Part shown: piece by piece, positions 1 through 7,434 of the stretch | Position numbering within the stretch: position 1 is the stretch's first letter | Layout of the letters: the number at the start of each line of letters is the position of its first letter | DNA from: Actinomycetes bacterium | Lineage (GTDB): Bacteria > Actinomycetota > Acidimicrobiia > Acidimicrobiales > Palsa-688 | Direction: 5' to 3' | Length of the DNA: 64,000 nt | NCBI GenBank assembly: GCA_021787365.1 | Contig: JAJYMB010000135.1 | Coordinates: 43,630-107,629, forward strand | Program-made: the position numbers and the translations under genes | Notes under the pieces: model-generated | The model's database searches: none | What the model saw: only the letters and a program-made list of their open reading frames with translations | What the model was told of the DNA's origin: nothing

Positions 1-33
1 AAATCAATGATATCTAGCCCCCGAACATGCGGC

Positions 34-51
34 CAGGGACCAAAGTCCCTG
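34..51. promoter_or_regulatory. DosR/DevR-like palindromic box upstream of alcohol dehydrogenase
   Basis: A perfect inverted repeat with 7-base arms (CAGGGAC / GTCCCTG) around CAAA, about 62 bases before the ATG at 114. The 14-base core GGGACCAAAGTCCC differs at one position from the mycobacterial DosR core GGGACTWWAGTCCC. It is the best of seven related sites in the window. The regulator is not in the window, so the assignment is by motif only. Confidence 0.5.
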
Positions 52-113
52 AGGCACGACCACCGAGATGGCCGTGCGAGCCTAAGCTGAACGCGAGAAA
101 GAAGTGAGGTCCG

Positions 114-1124
114 ATGCGTGCGTGGGTCGTGGACCGCCCGGTCCCCATCGACGAGGGGCCACTCGAGCTCGTAGAGAAGGAGACCCCGGTGCCGGGCCCG
201 GGCCAAGTGCGGGTGCGGGTCCTGGCCTGCGGGGTGTGCCGGACCGACCTGCACCTGGCCGAAGGCGACCTCGCCCCCCGCCGCCCAGGGGTGGTGCCCG
301 GCCACGAAGTGGTCGGGGTCGTAGACTCCATGGGTGAAGGGGCCGGGCGCTTCGCCTTGGGCGAGCGCATCGGTATCGCCTGGCTGGCCAAGACCTGCGG
401 CACCTGCCGCTTCTGCCGGAGCGGGCGGGAGAACCTGTGCCTGTCCCCCCGCTTCACCGGCTGGGACGACGACGGCGGCTTCGCCGAGTACGCAGTGGTC
501 GACGAGCACTACGGCTATGTGCTACCCGAGGCCTACCCCGACATCGAGGTGGCCCCTCTGCTCTGCGCCGGGATCATCGGCTACCGGGCCCTCCAGCGCG
601 CCAAGCTGCCCGCCTACGGCAGGCTCGGCATCTACGGCTTCGGCGCGTCCGCCCACCTGACAGCCCAGGTCGCCGTCCACGAGGGTGCCACCGTCCATGT
701 GCTCACGCGCTCGGAGGAAGCACGCAGGCTCGCTTTGTCGCTCGGGGCGGCCTCGGCCGGCGCCGCCGCCGACCGCCCGCCCGAGCCGCTCGACGCCGCC
801 ATCTTGTTCGCCCCGGTGGGCGACCTCGTCCCTGTGGCGCTGGAGGCGCTCGACCGGGGGGGGACCCTGGCCGTGGCCGGCGTGCACCTCTCCGACATCC
901 CGGCGCTCAACTACCAGGCCGACCTGTTCCAGGAGCGCACGCTCACCAGCGTGACGGCCAACACCCGGGCTGACGGCGAGGAGATGCTCGCCACGGCCGC
1001 CCGGCTCAGGATCCACGCCACCACGATGCCTTACCCGTTCGAAAAAGCCGACCAGGCTCTCTCCGACCTGGCCCACGACAAGGTCAACGGCGCGGCAGTG
1101 CTGGTGATGAGCCAGGCTGGTTAG
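114..1124 (+). CDS. Zinc-dependent alcohol dehydrogenase family protein
   Basis: A 336-residue medium-chain dehydrogenase that should interconvert alcohols and aldehydes with NAD(P). The GroES-like N-terminal domain carries the catalytic zinc site (Cys42 in [10 protein letters not shown]; His64-Glu65 in GHEVVG). Structural-zinc cysteines are at 95, 98, 101 and 109. A Rossmann domain follows, with a glycine-rich turn (GFGASAH) near residue 205. Length and motif order fit the compact zinc-binding alcohol dehydrogenase subfamily. The gene stands alone and is followed by a hairpin. A DosR-like box lies upstream, which would fit induction under low oxygen. The substrate cannot be told from sequence. 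Confidence 0.9.
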   Translation: MRAWVVDRPVPIDEGPLELVEKETPVPGPGQVRVRVLACGVCRTDLHLAEGDLAPRRPGVVPGHEVVGVVDSMGEGAGRFALGERIGIAWLAKTCGTCRFCRSGRENLCLSPRFTGWDDDGGFAEYAVVDEHYGYVLPEAYPDIEVAPLLCAGIIGYRALQRAKLPAYGRLGIYGFGASAHLTAQVAVHEGATVHVLTRSEEARRLALSLGAASAGAAADRPPEPLDAAILFAPVGDLVPVALEALDRGGTLAVAGVHLSDIPALNYQADLFQERTLTSVTANTRADGEEMLATAARLRIHATTMPYPFEKADQALSDLAHDKVNGAAVLVMSQAG

Positions 1125-1130
1125 GTTCGC

Positions 1131-1168
1131 GGCTCCTGGTCGCGCTTTGGTGCCTCGAGCCAGGAGCC
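1131..1168 (+). terminator. Hairpin terminator after alcohol dehydrogenase
   Basis: GGCTCCTGG (1131-1139) pairs perfectly with CCAGGAGCC (1160-1168) across a 20-base loop, seven bases after the TAG stop. There is no clear T run, as is common in high-GC actinobacteria. Confidence 0.5.
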
Positions 1169-1232
1169 ACAGCCCAGCAGGTCTTCTACCACCGGGCGAA
1201 GGTCAACTCGGCCGCCCGCGCTGGCACCTACA

Positions 1233-1248
1233 CGCCCCAAATGGGGCG
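1233..1248 (-). terminator. Hairpin terminator after ABC exporter operon
   Basis: CGCCCC-AAAT-GGGGCG forms a six-pair hairpin about 20 bases downstream of the stop codon of the minus-strand ABC gene. With the hairpin at 1131-1168 it separates two convergent transcription units. Confidence 0.45.
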
Positions 1249-1267
1249 CGAGGCGGCTTGGAGGCCC

Positions 1268-3244
1268 TCAGCTCGCCGGCGCTTCGACCTCGGCGAACTG
1301 GCTGTTGTACAGCGAGTAGTAAAAGCCGCGGCGGGCCAGGAGGGAGTCGTGGCGCCCCTGCTCCACGATGCGACCGTGGTCCATCACGATGATCACGTCG
1401 GCGTCCCTCACCGTAGAGAGCCGGTGCGCAATGACGAAGCTCGTCCGGCCACGGCGCAGGCGGGCCATGGCCGCCTGGACGAGGACCTCCGTGCGGGTGT
1501 CGACGTTGCTTGTCGCCTCGTCCAGGATAAGGACGCGCGGGTCGGACAAGAACGCCCGGGCGATCGTCAGCAGTTGCTTTTGCCCGGAAGAGACGTTCGA
1601 CGCCTCTTCGTCGAGGACCGTGTCGTAGCTGTCGGGGAACGTGCGCACGAAGTGGTCGACATGCGCGGCCTCTGCCGCGGCCACGACTTCTTCGCTCGTC
1701 GCACCTGGCTTGCCGTAGGCGATGTTGTCCCGGATCGTGCCGGCAAAGAGCCACGTGTCTTGGAGCACCATCCCGAAGGCGCGGCGCACCTCGTCCCGGG
1801 TGAGGTCCTTGTAGTCGGTGCCGTCGAGGAGGATGCGCCCCGAGCCGATCTCGTAGAACCGCACGAGCAGGTTGACCATGGTCGTCTTGCCGGCCCCCGT
1901 AGGCCCCACGATGGCTACGGTCTCCCCCGGCGCCACTTCCAGGTTGAAGTCCTCGATCAGCGGCTCGTCGGGCTCATAGCGGAACGAGACGTGCTCCAAC
2001 TGCAGCCTTCCCGCCGCTTCCCGTTCCTCCCTCCGCACCGCCAAGAGGGCCGGCCGGGCCAGGTCCGCGGGCTCCTCTTCGGCGTCCAGGAACTGAAAGA
2101 CCCGCTCGGCCGAGGCCACTCCCGACTGCAGCAGGTTCATCTGGCTGGCGATCTGCGTGATGGGCATGGTGAACTGGCGGCTGTACTGGATGAACGCCTG
2201 CACGTCGCCGAGCGACAGCAGCCCCGATGCCACCCGGTAGCCTCCCAGCACTGCGATAACCACGTAGTTGAGGTTGGCTATGAACTGCATCGACGGCTGA
2301 ATGACGCCCGAGAGGAACTGCGCCCGGAAGCTAGCCTCGTAAAGGTCCCGGTTTTGCCGGCCGAACTCCTCGACGGTGGCCTTGCGCCGGCCGAAGACCT
2401 GGACCAAGGTGTGGCCGGTGTGCGTTTCCTCGACCAGGCCGTTCAGAGTGCCGGTCCGGTCCCACTGGGCCGCGAACTGTACCTGGGAGCGCCGGGCGAT
2501 CACGACCGTAATTACGACGGCCAGCGGGATCGTGACGATGGAAACGGCTGCCAGCAGCGGCGAGATCCAAAACATCATGCCCAGGACGCCGACGATCGTG
2601 AGGAGCGACGTGAGGAGCTGGCTCAGTCCTTGCTGGAGCGTGGTGGTGAGGTTGTCTATGTCGTTGGTGACGCGGGAGAGCACGTCGCCGTGAGGGTGGC
2701 TGTCGAAATACCGGAGCGGGAGCCGGGCGAGTTTCTCCTCGACCTCGCGGCGCAACCCGAGCATCGTGCGCTGCACGACGCCGGCCATGATGTAGCCCTG
2801 GCCGAAGCTCGAGGCGGCACCCATCAGGTAGACCCCCGCGGCCAGGCCTAGGTCGAAGCCCAGCCGGCCCAAGTCCACGCCCTTGCCAGGCGTGACGTTC
2901 ATGCCCGAGACCATCGACGCGATCTGGCCCTGCCCGCGCGCCCTGAGCGCGGCAATGGCCTCCGACTTTGTGACCCCGGGAGGGAGCAGCTTGCCGACCA
3001 CCCCGTTGAAGATGACGTTGGTGGCGTCCCCGAGGATCCTCGGGCCAGCCACGGTGAAGCCTACGGAGGCCACGCCCGAACAGAGGCCGACGAACACCTT
3101 CAAGCGTTCGGGGCGCAGGCGGGAGAGCAGGCGGCGCAGGCTGCCCCAGAAGTCCTCGCCGCGTTCGACCCGCGCCCCGCCGCCCATGCCCATCCCGCCC
3201 ATCCGCACCCCGCCGCGTGGACGGGCCCCGGGAGGCCTCATCAT
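1268..3244 (-). CDS. ABC exporter half-transporter, catalytic-site subunit
   Basis: A 658-residue type IV (exporter) ABC protein with an N-terminal six-helix transmembrane domain and a C-terminal nucleotide-binding domain. The ATPase motifs are canonical: Walker A GPTGAGKTT, signature VSSGQKQ, Walker B LILDEATSNVD with its catalytic Glu, and switch His in IAHRLST. The start is the ATG at 3244, which overlaps the stop of the upstream gene as ATGA, so translation is probably coupled. The N-terminus has a Gly/Met-rich tail (GGMGMGGG) before the membrane domain. With its upstream partner it should form a heterodimeric multidrug or lipid exporter. The substrate is unknown. Confidence 0.88.
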   Translation of the reverse strand: MMRPPGARPRGGVRMGGMGMGGGARVERGEDFWGSLRRLLSRLRPERLKVFVGLCSGVASVGFTVAGPRILGDATNVIFNGVVGKLLPPGVTKSEAIAALRARGQGQIASMVSGMNVTPGKGVDLGRLGFDLGLAAGVYLMGAASSFGQGYIMAGVVQRTMLGLRREVEEKLARLPLRYFDSHPHGDVLSRVTNDIDNLTTTLQQGLSQLLTSLLTIVGVLGMMFWISPLLAAVSIVTIPLAVVITVVIARRSQVQFAAQWDRTGTLNGLVEETHTGHTLVQVFGRRKATVEEFGRQNRDLYEASFRAQFLSGVIQPSMQFIANLNYVVIAVLGGYRVASGLLSLGDVQAFIQYSRQFTMPITQIASQMNLLQSGVASAERVFQFLDAEEEPADLARPALLAVRREEREAAGRLQLEHVSFRYEPDEPLIEDFNLEVAPGETVAIVGPTGAGKTTMVNLLVRFYEIGSGRILLDGTDYKDLTRDEVRRAFGMVLQDTWLFAGTIRDNIAYGKPGATSEEVVAAAEAAHVDHFVRTFPDSYDTVLDEEASNVSSGQKQLLTIARAFLSDPRVLILDEATSNVDTRTEVLVQAAMARLRRGRTSFVIAHRLSTVRDADVIIVMDHGRIVEQGRHDSLLARRGFYYSLYNSQFAEVEAPAS

Positions 3245-4974
3245 GCCGCGGCCTCCTCTCCCAACTGGGAGACCACGATCTCCCGGTACGGAGCGCAACT
3301 CGCCACCAGTTCCCTGTGCGCGCCGATGCCGGCGACCCGCCCGTCGTCGAGCACGATGATCTGGTCGGCATGCATCACGGTGCTCACCCTCTGGGACACG
3401 ATTAGCACAGACGCGTCCGTCGTCTCGGCCTTGAGGGCGGCGCGCAACCGGGCGTCGGTCGCCGCGTCCAGGGCGGAGAAACAGTCGTCGAACAGGTAGA
3501 GCTTGGGCTTGGTCACCAGCGCGCGCGCAATCGAGAGGCGTTGGCGTTGGCCGCCCGACACGTTGGTGCCACCCTGGTCGATCCGGGCGTCCAGCGCGCC
3601 GGGCATCGCAGCCACAAACTCCTGCGCCTGCGCTACCCGAAGAGCCCGCCACAGCTCGGCGTCGCTCGCCTCGGGCTGTCCGAAGCGCAGGTTGCTCGCC
3701 ACTGTCCCGCTGAAAAGGAACGCCGTTTGCGCGACGAGGCCCATGGAGGCCCACAGTTCTTCCAGTTCTTGGTCACGCACGTCCACACCGTTCACGAGGA
3801 CCTTGCCACCGGTCACGTCGAAAAAACGCGGGATAAGGTTGAGCAGGGTCGTCTTGCCGCTCCCGGTCCCGCCCACTATGGCGCTGGTCCGCCCCGGCTC
3901 GAGCGTGAAGCTGACGTCCTGGAGGACCGGTTGCTCGCTGCCGGGGTAACCAAAGCTCACGTCCTCGAAGCGCACCAAGCCGTTGAGCCGCTCGGGCCTC
4001 CGCGCCTTTTCGGGGCTCGTGACCGCGGGGGCAGCGTCGAGCACGCTCTTGATGCGCTCGGCACTGGCAGCAGCCCGGGGGGCGAGGATGGCCATCATCA
4101 CGGCCATCATCACGGCCATGAGGATCTGCGCTATGTAGTTGAGAAAAGCGGTCAGGTTGCCAATGGGCATGTTGGCGTCGCTCACCAAGCGCCCCCCGAA
4201 CCACAGCACGGCCACGCTCGAGAGGTTGAGGATGGCCATGAGCGCCGGCAGGGCCAGGGCAAAAACCCGGTTCACCCGCAGTGCAGTAGCGGTGAGGTCG
4301 GCGTTGGCCTTGGCGAAACGTCCCTCCTCGGACTCGTTGCGGACGAAGGCCCGGATGACCCGCACGCCCGTGACCTGCTCACGCAGGACCTGGTTTATCC
4401 TGTCGATCTTCACCTGCATCTTCCGGAACTGCGGCACGACCGTGGCGACCACGGACCCGATGAAGACACCCATGATCGGCACCGCCACCGCCAGCAGGGG
4501 CGAGAGAGCGGCCCCTTCGCGCACCGCCAGGACGATGCCACCGATGGACATGATCGGGGCCACGACCATGAGCGTGAGCGCCATCTGGACAAAGAGTTGG
4601 ACCTGCTGGACGTCGTTGGTGTTGCGGGTGATCAACGAGGGCGTGCCGAAACGGTCCATGTCGCGAGAGGAGAAGGCTTGGACCTGGCCGAACACGGCCG
4701 CCCGCATGTCCGCCCCGGCACCCATCGCCGTGCGCGAGGCGAAGTAGACCGCGACGACGGCAACGGCTCCCAGCCCGAGCGTGATGCCGAGCATGAGGGT
4801 GCCGGTCGTGATTATGTAATGGAGGTTGCCGGTGACCACCCCGTAGTTGATGATGTCGGCGTTCAGGTTGGGCAGGTACAAGCTGCCTGCCGACTGCGCG
4901 GCCATGAGGACCACGACGAGGGCCACTTGGCGCCGGTAGGGGCGGAGGTACTCGCGGAGCAGGCGGGTCAGCAC
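3241..4974 (-). CDS. ABC exporter half-transporter, degenerate-site subunit
   Basis: A 577-residue membrane-ATPase fusion from a GTG start (MLTRLLREYL). The transmembrane domain spans roughly residues 15-310, and the ATPase domain follows. Walker A (GGTGSGKTT) and signature (VSGGQRQR) are intact. The residue after Walker B is Asp, not the catalytic Glu (LYLFDDCFSALD), and the switch His is Gln (VSQRVST). This pattern is typical of the non-hydrolysing site in heterodimeric exporters such as TM287/288. A DosR-like box lies about 175 bases upstream of the start. Confidence 0.88.
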   Translation of the reverse strand: MLTRLLREYLRPYRRQVALVVVLMAAQSAGSLYLPNLNADIINYGVVTGNLHYIITTGTLMLGITLGLGAVAVVAVYFASRTAMGAGADMRAAVFGQVQAFSSRDMDRFGTPSLITRNTNDVQQVQLFVQMALTLMVVAPIMSIGGIVLAVREGAALSPLLAVAVPIMGVFIGSVVATVVPQFRKMQVKIDRINQVLREQVTGVRVIRAFVRNESEEGRFAKANADLTATALRVNRVFALALPALMAILNLSSVAVLWFGGRLVSDANMPIGNLTAFLNYIAQILMAVMMAVMMAILAPRAAASAERIKSVLDAAPAVTSPEKARRPERLNGLVRFEDVSFGYPGSEQPVLQDVSFTLEPGRTSAIVGGTGSGKTTLLNLIPRFFDVTGGKVLVNGVDVRDQELEELWASMGLVAQTAFLFSGTVASNLRFGQPEASDAELWRALRVAQAQEFVAAMPGALDARIDQGGTNVSGGQRQRLSIARALVTKPKLYLFDDCFSALDAATDARLRAALKAETTDASVLIVSQRVSTVMHADQIIVLDDGRVAGIGAHRELVASCAPYREIVVSQLGEEAAA

Positions 4975-5145
4975 GCCCGCGTCCCGAGCGTCACGGCGCC
5001 ATCAGCACCGGCCCGCGTCTCGTCGCGAGCAGTCTTCTCGGGACGACGCGGCGCGCCCCACCTACCGGCCGCGGTGCACTGAGCCATGTCTTTTTCGTAA
5101 CGCGGAGCCCGGCCTTCCAGGTAGGGACCAATAGACGCATCTCTC

Positions 5146-5159
5146 GGGACGTTGGGCCC
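5146..5159. promoter_or_regulatory. DosR/DevR-like box upstream of ABC exporter pair
   Basis: GGGACGTTGGGCCC matches the best internal site (GGGACTTTCGGCCC at 19503) at 12 of 14 positions. It lies between the ABC operon start (4974) and the 3' end of the TIG-domain gene. A separate half-site GGGACCA occurs at 5124. Both point toward the ABC operon, though 175 bases is a long distance. Confidence 0.35.
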
Positions 5160-5163
5160 GCTC

Positions 5164-5853
5164 TCAGGCGTAGCTGAAAGCAACCGGGTTGGACCGGCCA
5201 GTCTCGGTCGAGACCCTCACCGGGACCGTCGCCGAGGAAGTGCGAGGCCGGGCCGGCACGGTAGCGTGGCAGGTGGTCTCGCTTGGGCAAGCAACCGGCG
5301 CTTGGGCCGGCCCGAAGGTCACCGTGATGTGGCCGTCCGAGCTGAAGAAACCCCTCCCCCTGAGGGTCACCCGCTGGCCCGCGGCGCCGGAGCCGGGCGA
5401 AATCTCGACGAGCACCGGTTTGGGGCCAGGCTTCGCGCTGGGCGGCCTCGAGGTGGGCGGCCTCGAGGTGGGCGGCCTGGAAGTGGGCGGCCTCGAGGTG
5501 GGCGGCCTGGAAGTGGGCGGCCTGGAGGTGGGCGACTTGGACGGGACCGACGAAGACGTCCCACCTGGGGCCGAGCCGCGGCCAGACGTGGTCGACGTCG
5601 GGGACTTGGCGCCGGCCGGGTGCGCCGACCCTAGGGACGCCACCCGGCCCCCGTTGCGGACGAACGAGACCCCGAGCCCGGCGGCGGCCAGCAGGTCGAG
5701 CACGACGAGCACCTCCACCGCCCGAGTGAGACGGTGGGAGGAGGGGGGACGGCCGGGCGTCTTGCCCCTGCCGTCCCGGGGCCGGGCACGCCACGCCACA
5801 CCCATCGCCCCAACAGCAAGCGCCAATGCCATGACGGCGATAGCGATAGCCAC
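5164..5853 (-). CDS. Membrane-anchored IPT/TIG-domain protein with pentapeptide repeat linker
   Basis: A 229-residue protein from a GTG start. Two hydrophobic segments (about residues 1-20 and 45-66) are followed by a Ser/Thr/Gly linker and six repeats of PTSRP. The C-terminal domain, roughly residues 145-229, resembles an IPT/TIG immunoglobulin-like fold (PVLVEISPGSGAAGQRVTLRG, then FSYA at the end). The repeat probably forms a proline-rich spacer that holds the Ig-like domain away from the membrane. Function is unknown; binding at the cell surface is an inference. Neighbours give no pathway clue. Confidence 0.75.
   Translation of the reverse strand: MAIAIAVMALALAVGAMGVAWRARPRDGRGKTPGRPPSSHRLTRAVEVLVVLDLLAAAGLGVSFVRNGGRVASLGSAHPAGAKSPTSTTSGRGSAPGGTSSSVPSKSPTSRPPTSRPPTSRPPTSRPPTSRPPTSRPPSAKPGPKPVLVEISPGSGAAGQRVTLRGRGFFSSDGHITVTFGPAQAPVACPSETTCHATVPARPRTSSATVPVRVSTETGRSNPVAFSYA
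5441..5530. repeat. 15-bp tandem repeat, 6 copies, in-frame
   Basis: Six tandem copies of GGCGGCCTCGAGGTG (with GGA variants) encode the PTSRP linker of the TIG-domain protein on the minus strand. Confidence 0.95.
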
Positions 5854-5959
5854 CGTGCAGCTCCTGACCGCCAGTATGGCCCGAGGTGGCCCCTAATGTC
5901 TCGTCACCGTAAAAGACCAGAGGGCCCAGCCGCCGCCCGCACCCTGCCGGGTTCCCTCC

Positions 5960-6370
5960 TCATTTTGGCCCGGGGGCCTTTCCTGGCTCGCCCGGGGGGC
6001 GGACCACCACGAGGCCCATCCCCGACAGGACCCCGTCGAGCCAGCCTTCGAGCTGCGCCAGCCCGAGGCGGATCTCGGCGCTGCTCAGCTTCTCGTTGCG
6101 GAGCCAGTCGAGGAGGCCGTGGAACTCGCTGTGCAACGAATCGGGCAGGATCCGTTGGAGCTCGGAAACCCAGCGCTGCTCCAGTAGCGCCAGCCGAGCT
6201 CGCAGGATCGGGTCGTCGAGGTCCCGGAGCTGGCGCACCTCCGACCTCACCGCGGTGAGCGACCAGTCGAGGCGGAACAGCTCGCCCGGGTCACGCACCC
6301 TGCTCTCGGAAACCTCACCCGGAGGGGGAGGGACATCGGTTTTCCCTCCGCCGTCACTAGCTTCCTCCAT
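5960..6370 (-). CDS. Bacterial proteasome activator (Bpa/DUF2587) homologue without the C-terminal docking motif
   Basis: A 136-residue, mostly helical protein. The central part (about 25-120) resembles mycobacterial Bpa, an ATP-independent ring activator of the 20S proteasome: an Arg/Glu-rich helix pair, then LSSAEIRLGLAQLEGWLDGVL, close to Bpa's 'AELRIAQAQLVGWLEG'. Known Bpa ends in GQYL, which docks into the proteasome. This protein instead ends PPGEPGKAPGPK, and no such motif is visible in other frames just downstream. It is also shorter than mycobacterial Bpa. Either it no longer binds the proteasome or it uses another contact. Family assignment is by resemblance. Confidence 0.72.
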   Translation of the reverse strand: MEEASDGGGKTDVPPPPGEVSESRVRDPGELFRLDWSLTAVRSEVRQLRDLDDPILRARLALLEQRWVSELQRILPDSLHSEFHGLLDWLRNEKLSSAEIRLGLAQLEGWLDGVLSGMGLVVVRPPGEPGKAPGPK

Positions 6371-6418
6371 GGCCTCGCCTCACTGGCCTGTCATCGCCGT
6401 AACCGTCCCCATCGGCAA

Positions 6419-7432
6419 TTACCAGGGGCCGACCAGGTTGGCGTTGGCGGCGCGCAAAGCAGCGACGTAGCCGGCACGTTCTTCGCCCGCCTGATCTGGG
6501 CCCGGAGGGACCGAGAGCAGGCCCCGCAGACGGCTCACGCTGGCGAAGCCCTTGCGGCCCATCCAGTCGCGGAGGCCGTCGAGGAGGATCTCTGCGTGCC
6601 CCAGCCCATGGCGCAGCAGCGCCGACGCGGTCATTACGACATCGGCGCCCGCGAGCAAGTACTTGGCCACGTCGTCTCCGCTTTCCACCCCGGTCGATGC
6701 GGCGAGGCCGATGTCCAGGCGCTGGCGGAGCAGGGCCACCCATGTGCGCGCCAGCCTTCCCTCCGAAGGGCTCGACAGCCCGAGGCCGGCGACCACCTCC
6801 AGGGCCTCGGGGTCGATGTCGGAGTGGAGGAACCGGTTGAACAGCACAAGTGCGTCCGCCCCCGCCTCGGCCAGCCGGAGCGCGACCTCCCCGACCGAGC
6901 TGTAGTAAGGGGAAAGCTTCACCGCCACCGGCACCGAGACCGCCGATTTCACCAAGGCGAGGACTTCGACATGGCGCTCCTCCACCTCGCGGCCAGAGGT
7001 GTCGGCGCCCGGCGGGGACGAGTACACGTTGAGCTCGATGGCCGACGCGCCGGCGCTTTCCATCTGGTGGGCGTAGCGGGTCCAGCCCTTGGGCGTGGTC
7101 CCGTTCAAGCTGGCGATGACCGGGACATCGACGACCGGTGCCGCCCGCTCGAGCACGGAGAGGTAGCGCCGGCCACCGGCTTCCACCCCCGGCACATCGG
7201 TGAAGTAAGACAGCGACTCCGCGAAGCTCTCGCTCCCGGCCTCTGCCAGCTCGGCTTGACGCTCGGCCTCCGCGAACACCTCCTCCTCGAAAAGCGAGTG
7301 CATGACCACCGCTCCCACCCCTGCATCAGCCAGCCGCCGCACCCCGTCGACAGTGTGGGAAAGCGGAGAAGCGGAAGCGACGAGCGGGTTGCGGAGAAAA
7401 AGGCCCATGTAGTTCGTGGAGAGATCCGCCAT
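6419..7432 (-). CDS. Dihydroorotate dehydrogenase-like FMN protein
   Basis: A 337-residue TIM-barrel flavoprotein of the dihydroorotate dehydrogenase-like group. It has the N-terminal 'L..NPLVASASPLS', central 'IELNVYSSP' and 'VAVKLSPYYSS', and a phosphate-binding end near 'STGVESGDDVAKYLLAGADVVM'. The gene starts two bases after the nifJ stop, so it is the last gene of the NifJ operon. Proteins of this group often sit beside pyruvate:ferredoxin oxidoreductase. A role in ferredoxin-linked redox chemistry is more likely than pyrimidine synthesis, but that is inference. Confidence 0.82.
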   Translation of the reverse strand: MADLSTNYMGLFLRNPLVASASPLSHTVDGVRRLADAGVGAVVMHSLFEEEVFAEAERQAELAEAGSESFAESLSYFTDVPGVEAGGRRYLSVLERAAPVVDVPVIASLNGTTPKGWTRYAHQMESAGASAIELNVYSSPPGADTSGREVEERHVEVLALVKSAVSVPVAVKLSPYYSSVGEVALRLAEAGADALVLFNRFLHSDIDPEALEVVAGLGLSSPSEGRLARTWVALLRQRLDIGLAASTGVESGDDVAKYLLAGADVVMTASALLRHGLGHAEILLDGLRDWMGRKGFASVSRLRGLLSVPPGPDQAGEERAGYVAALRAANANLVGPW

Positions 7433-7434
7433 GA

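Noticed and set aside
3541..5082. Long open frame of 513 codons opposite the ABC exporter, and many similar long antisense frames in the window
   Set aside because: High GC leaves few stop codons in the complementary frame. Translations are rich in Arg, His, Gly and Pro with no family features, while the opposite strand has clear motifs.
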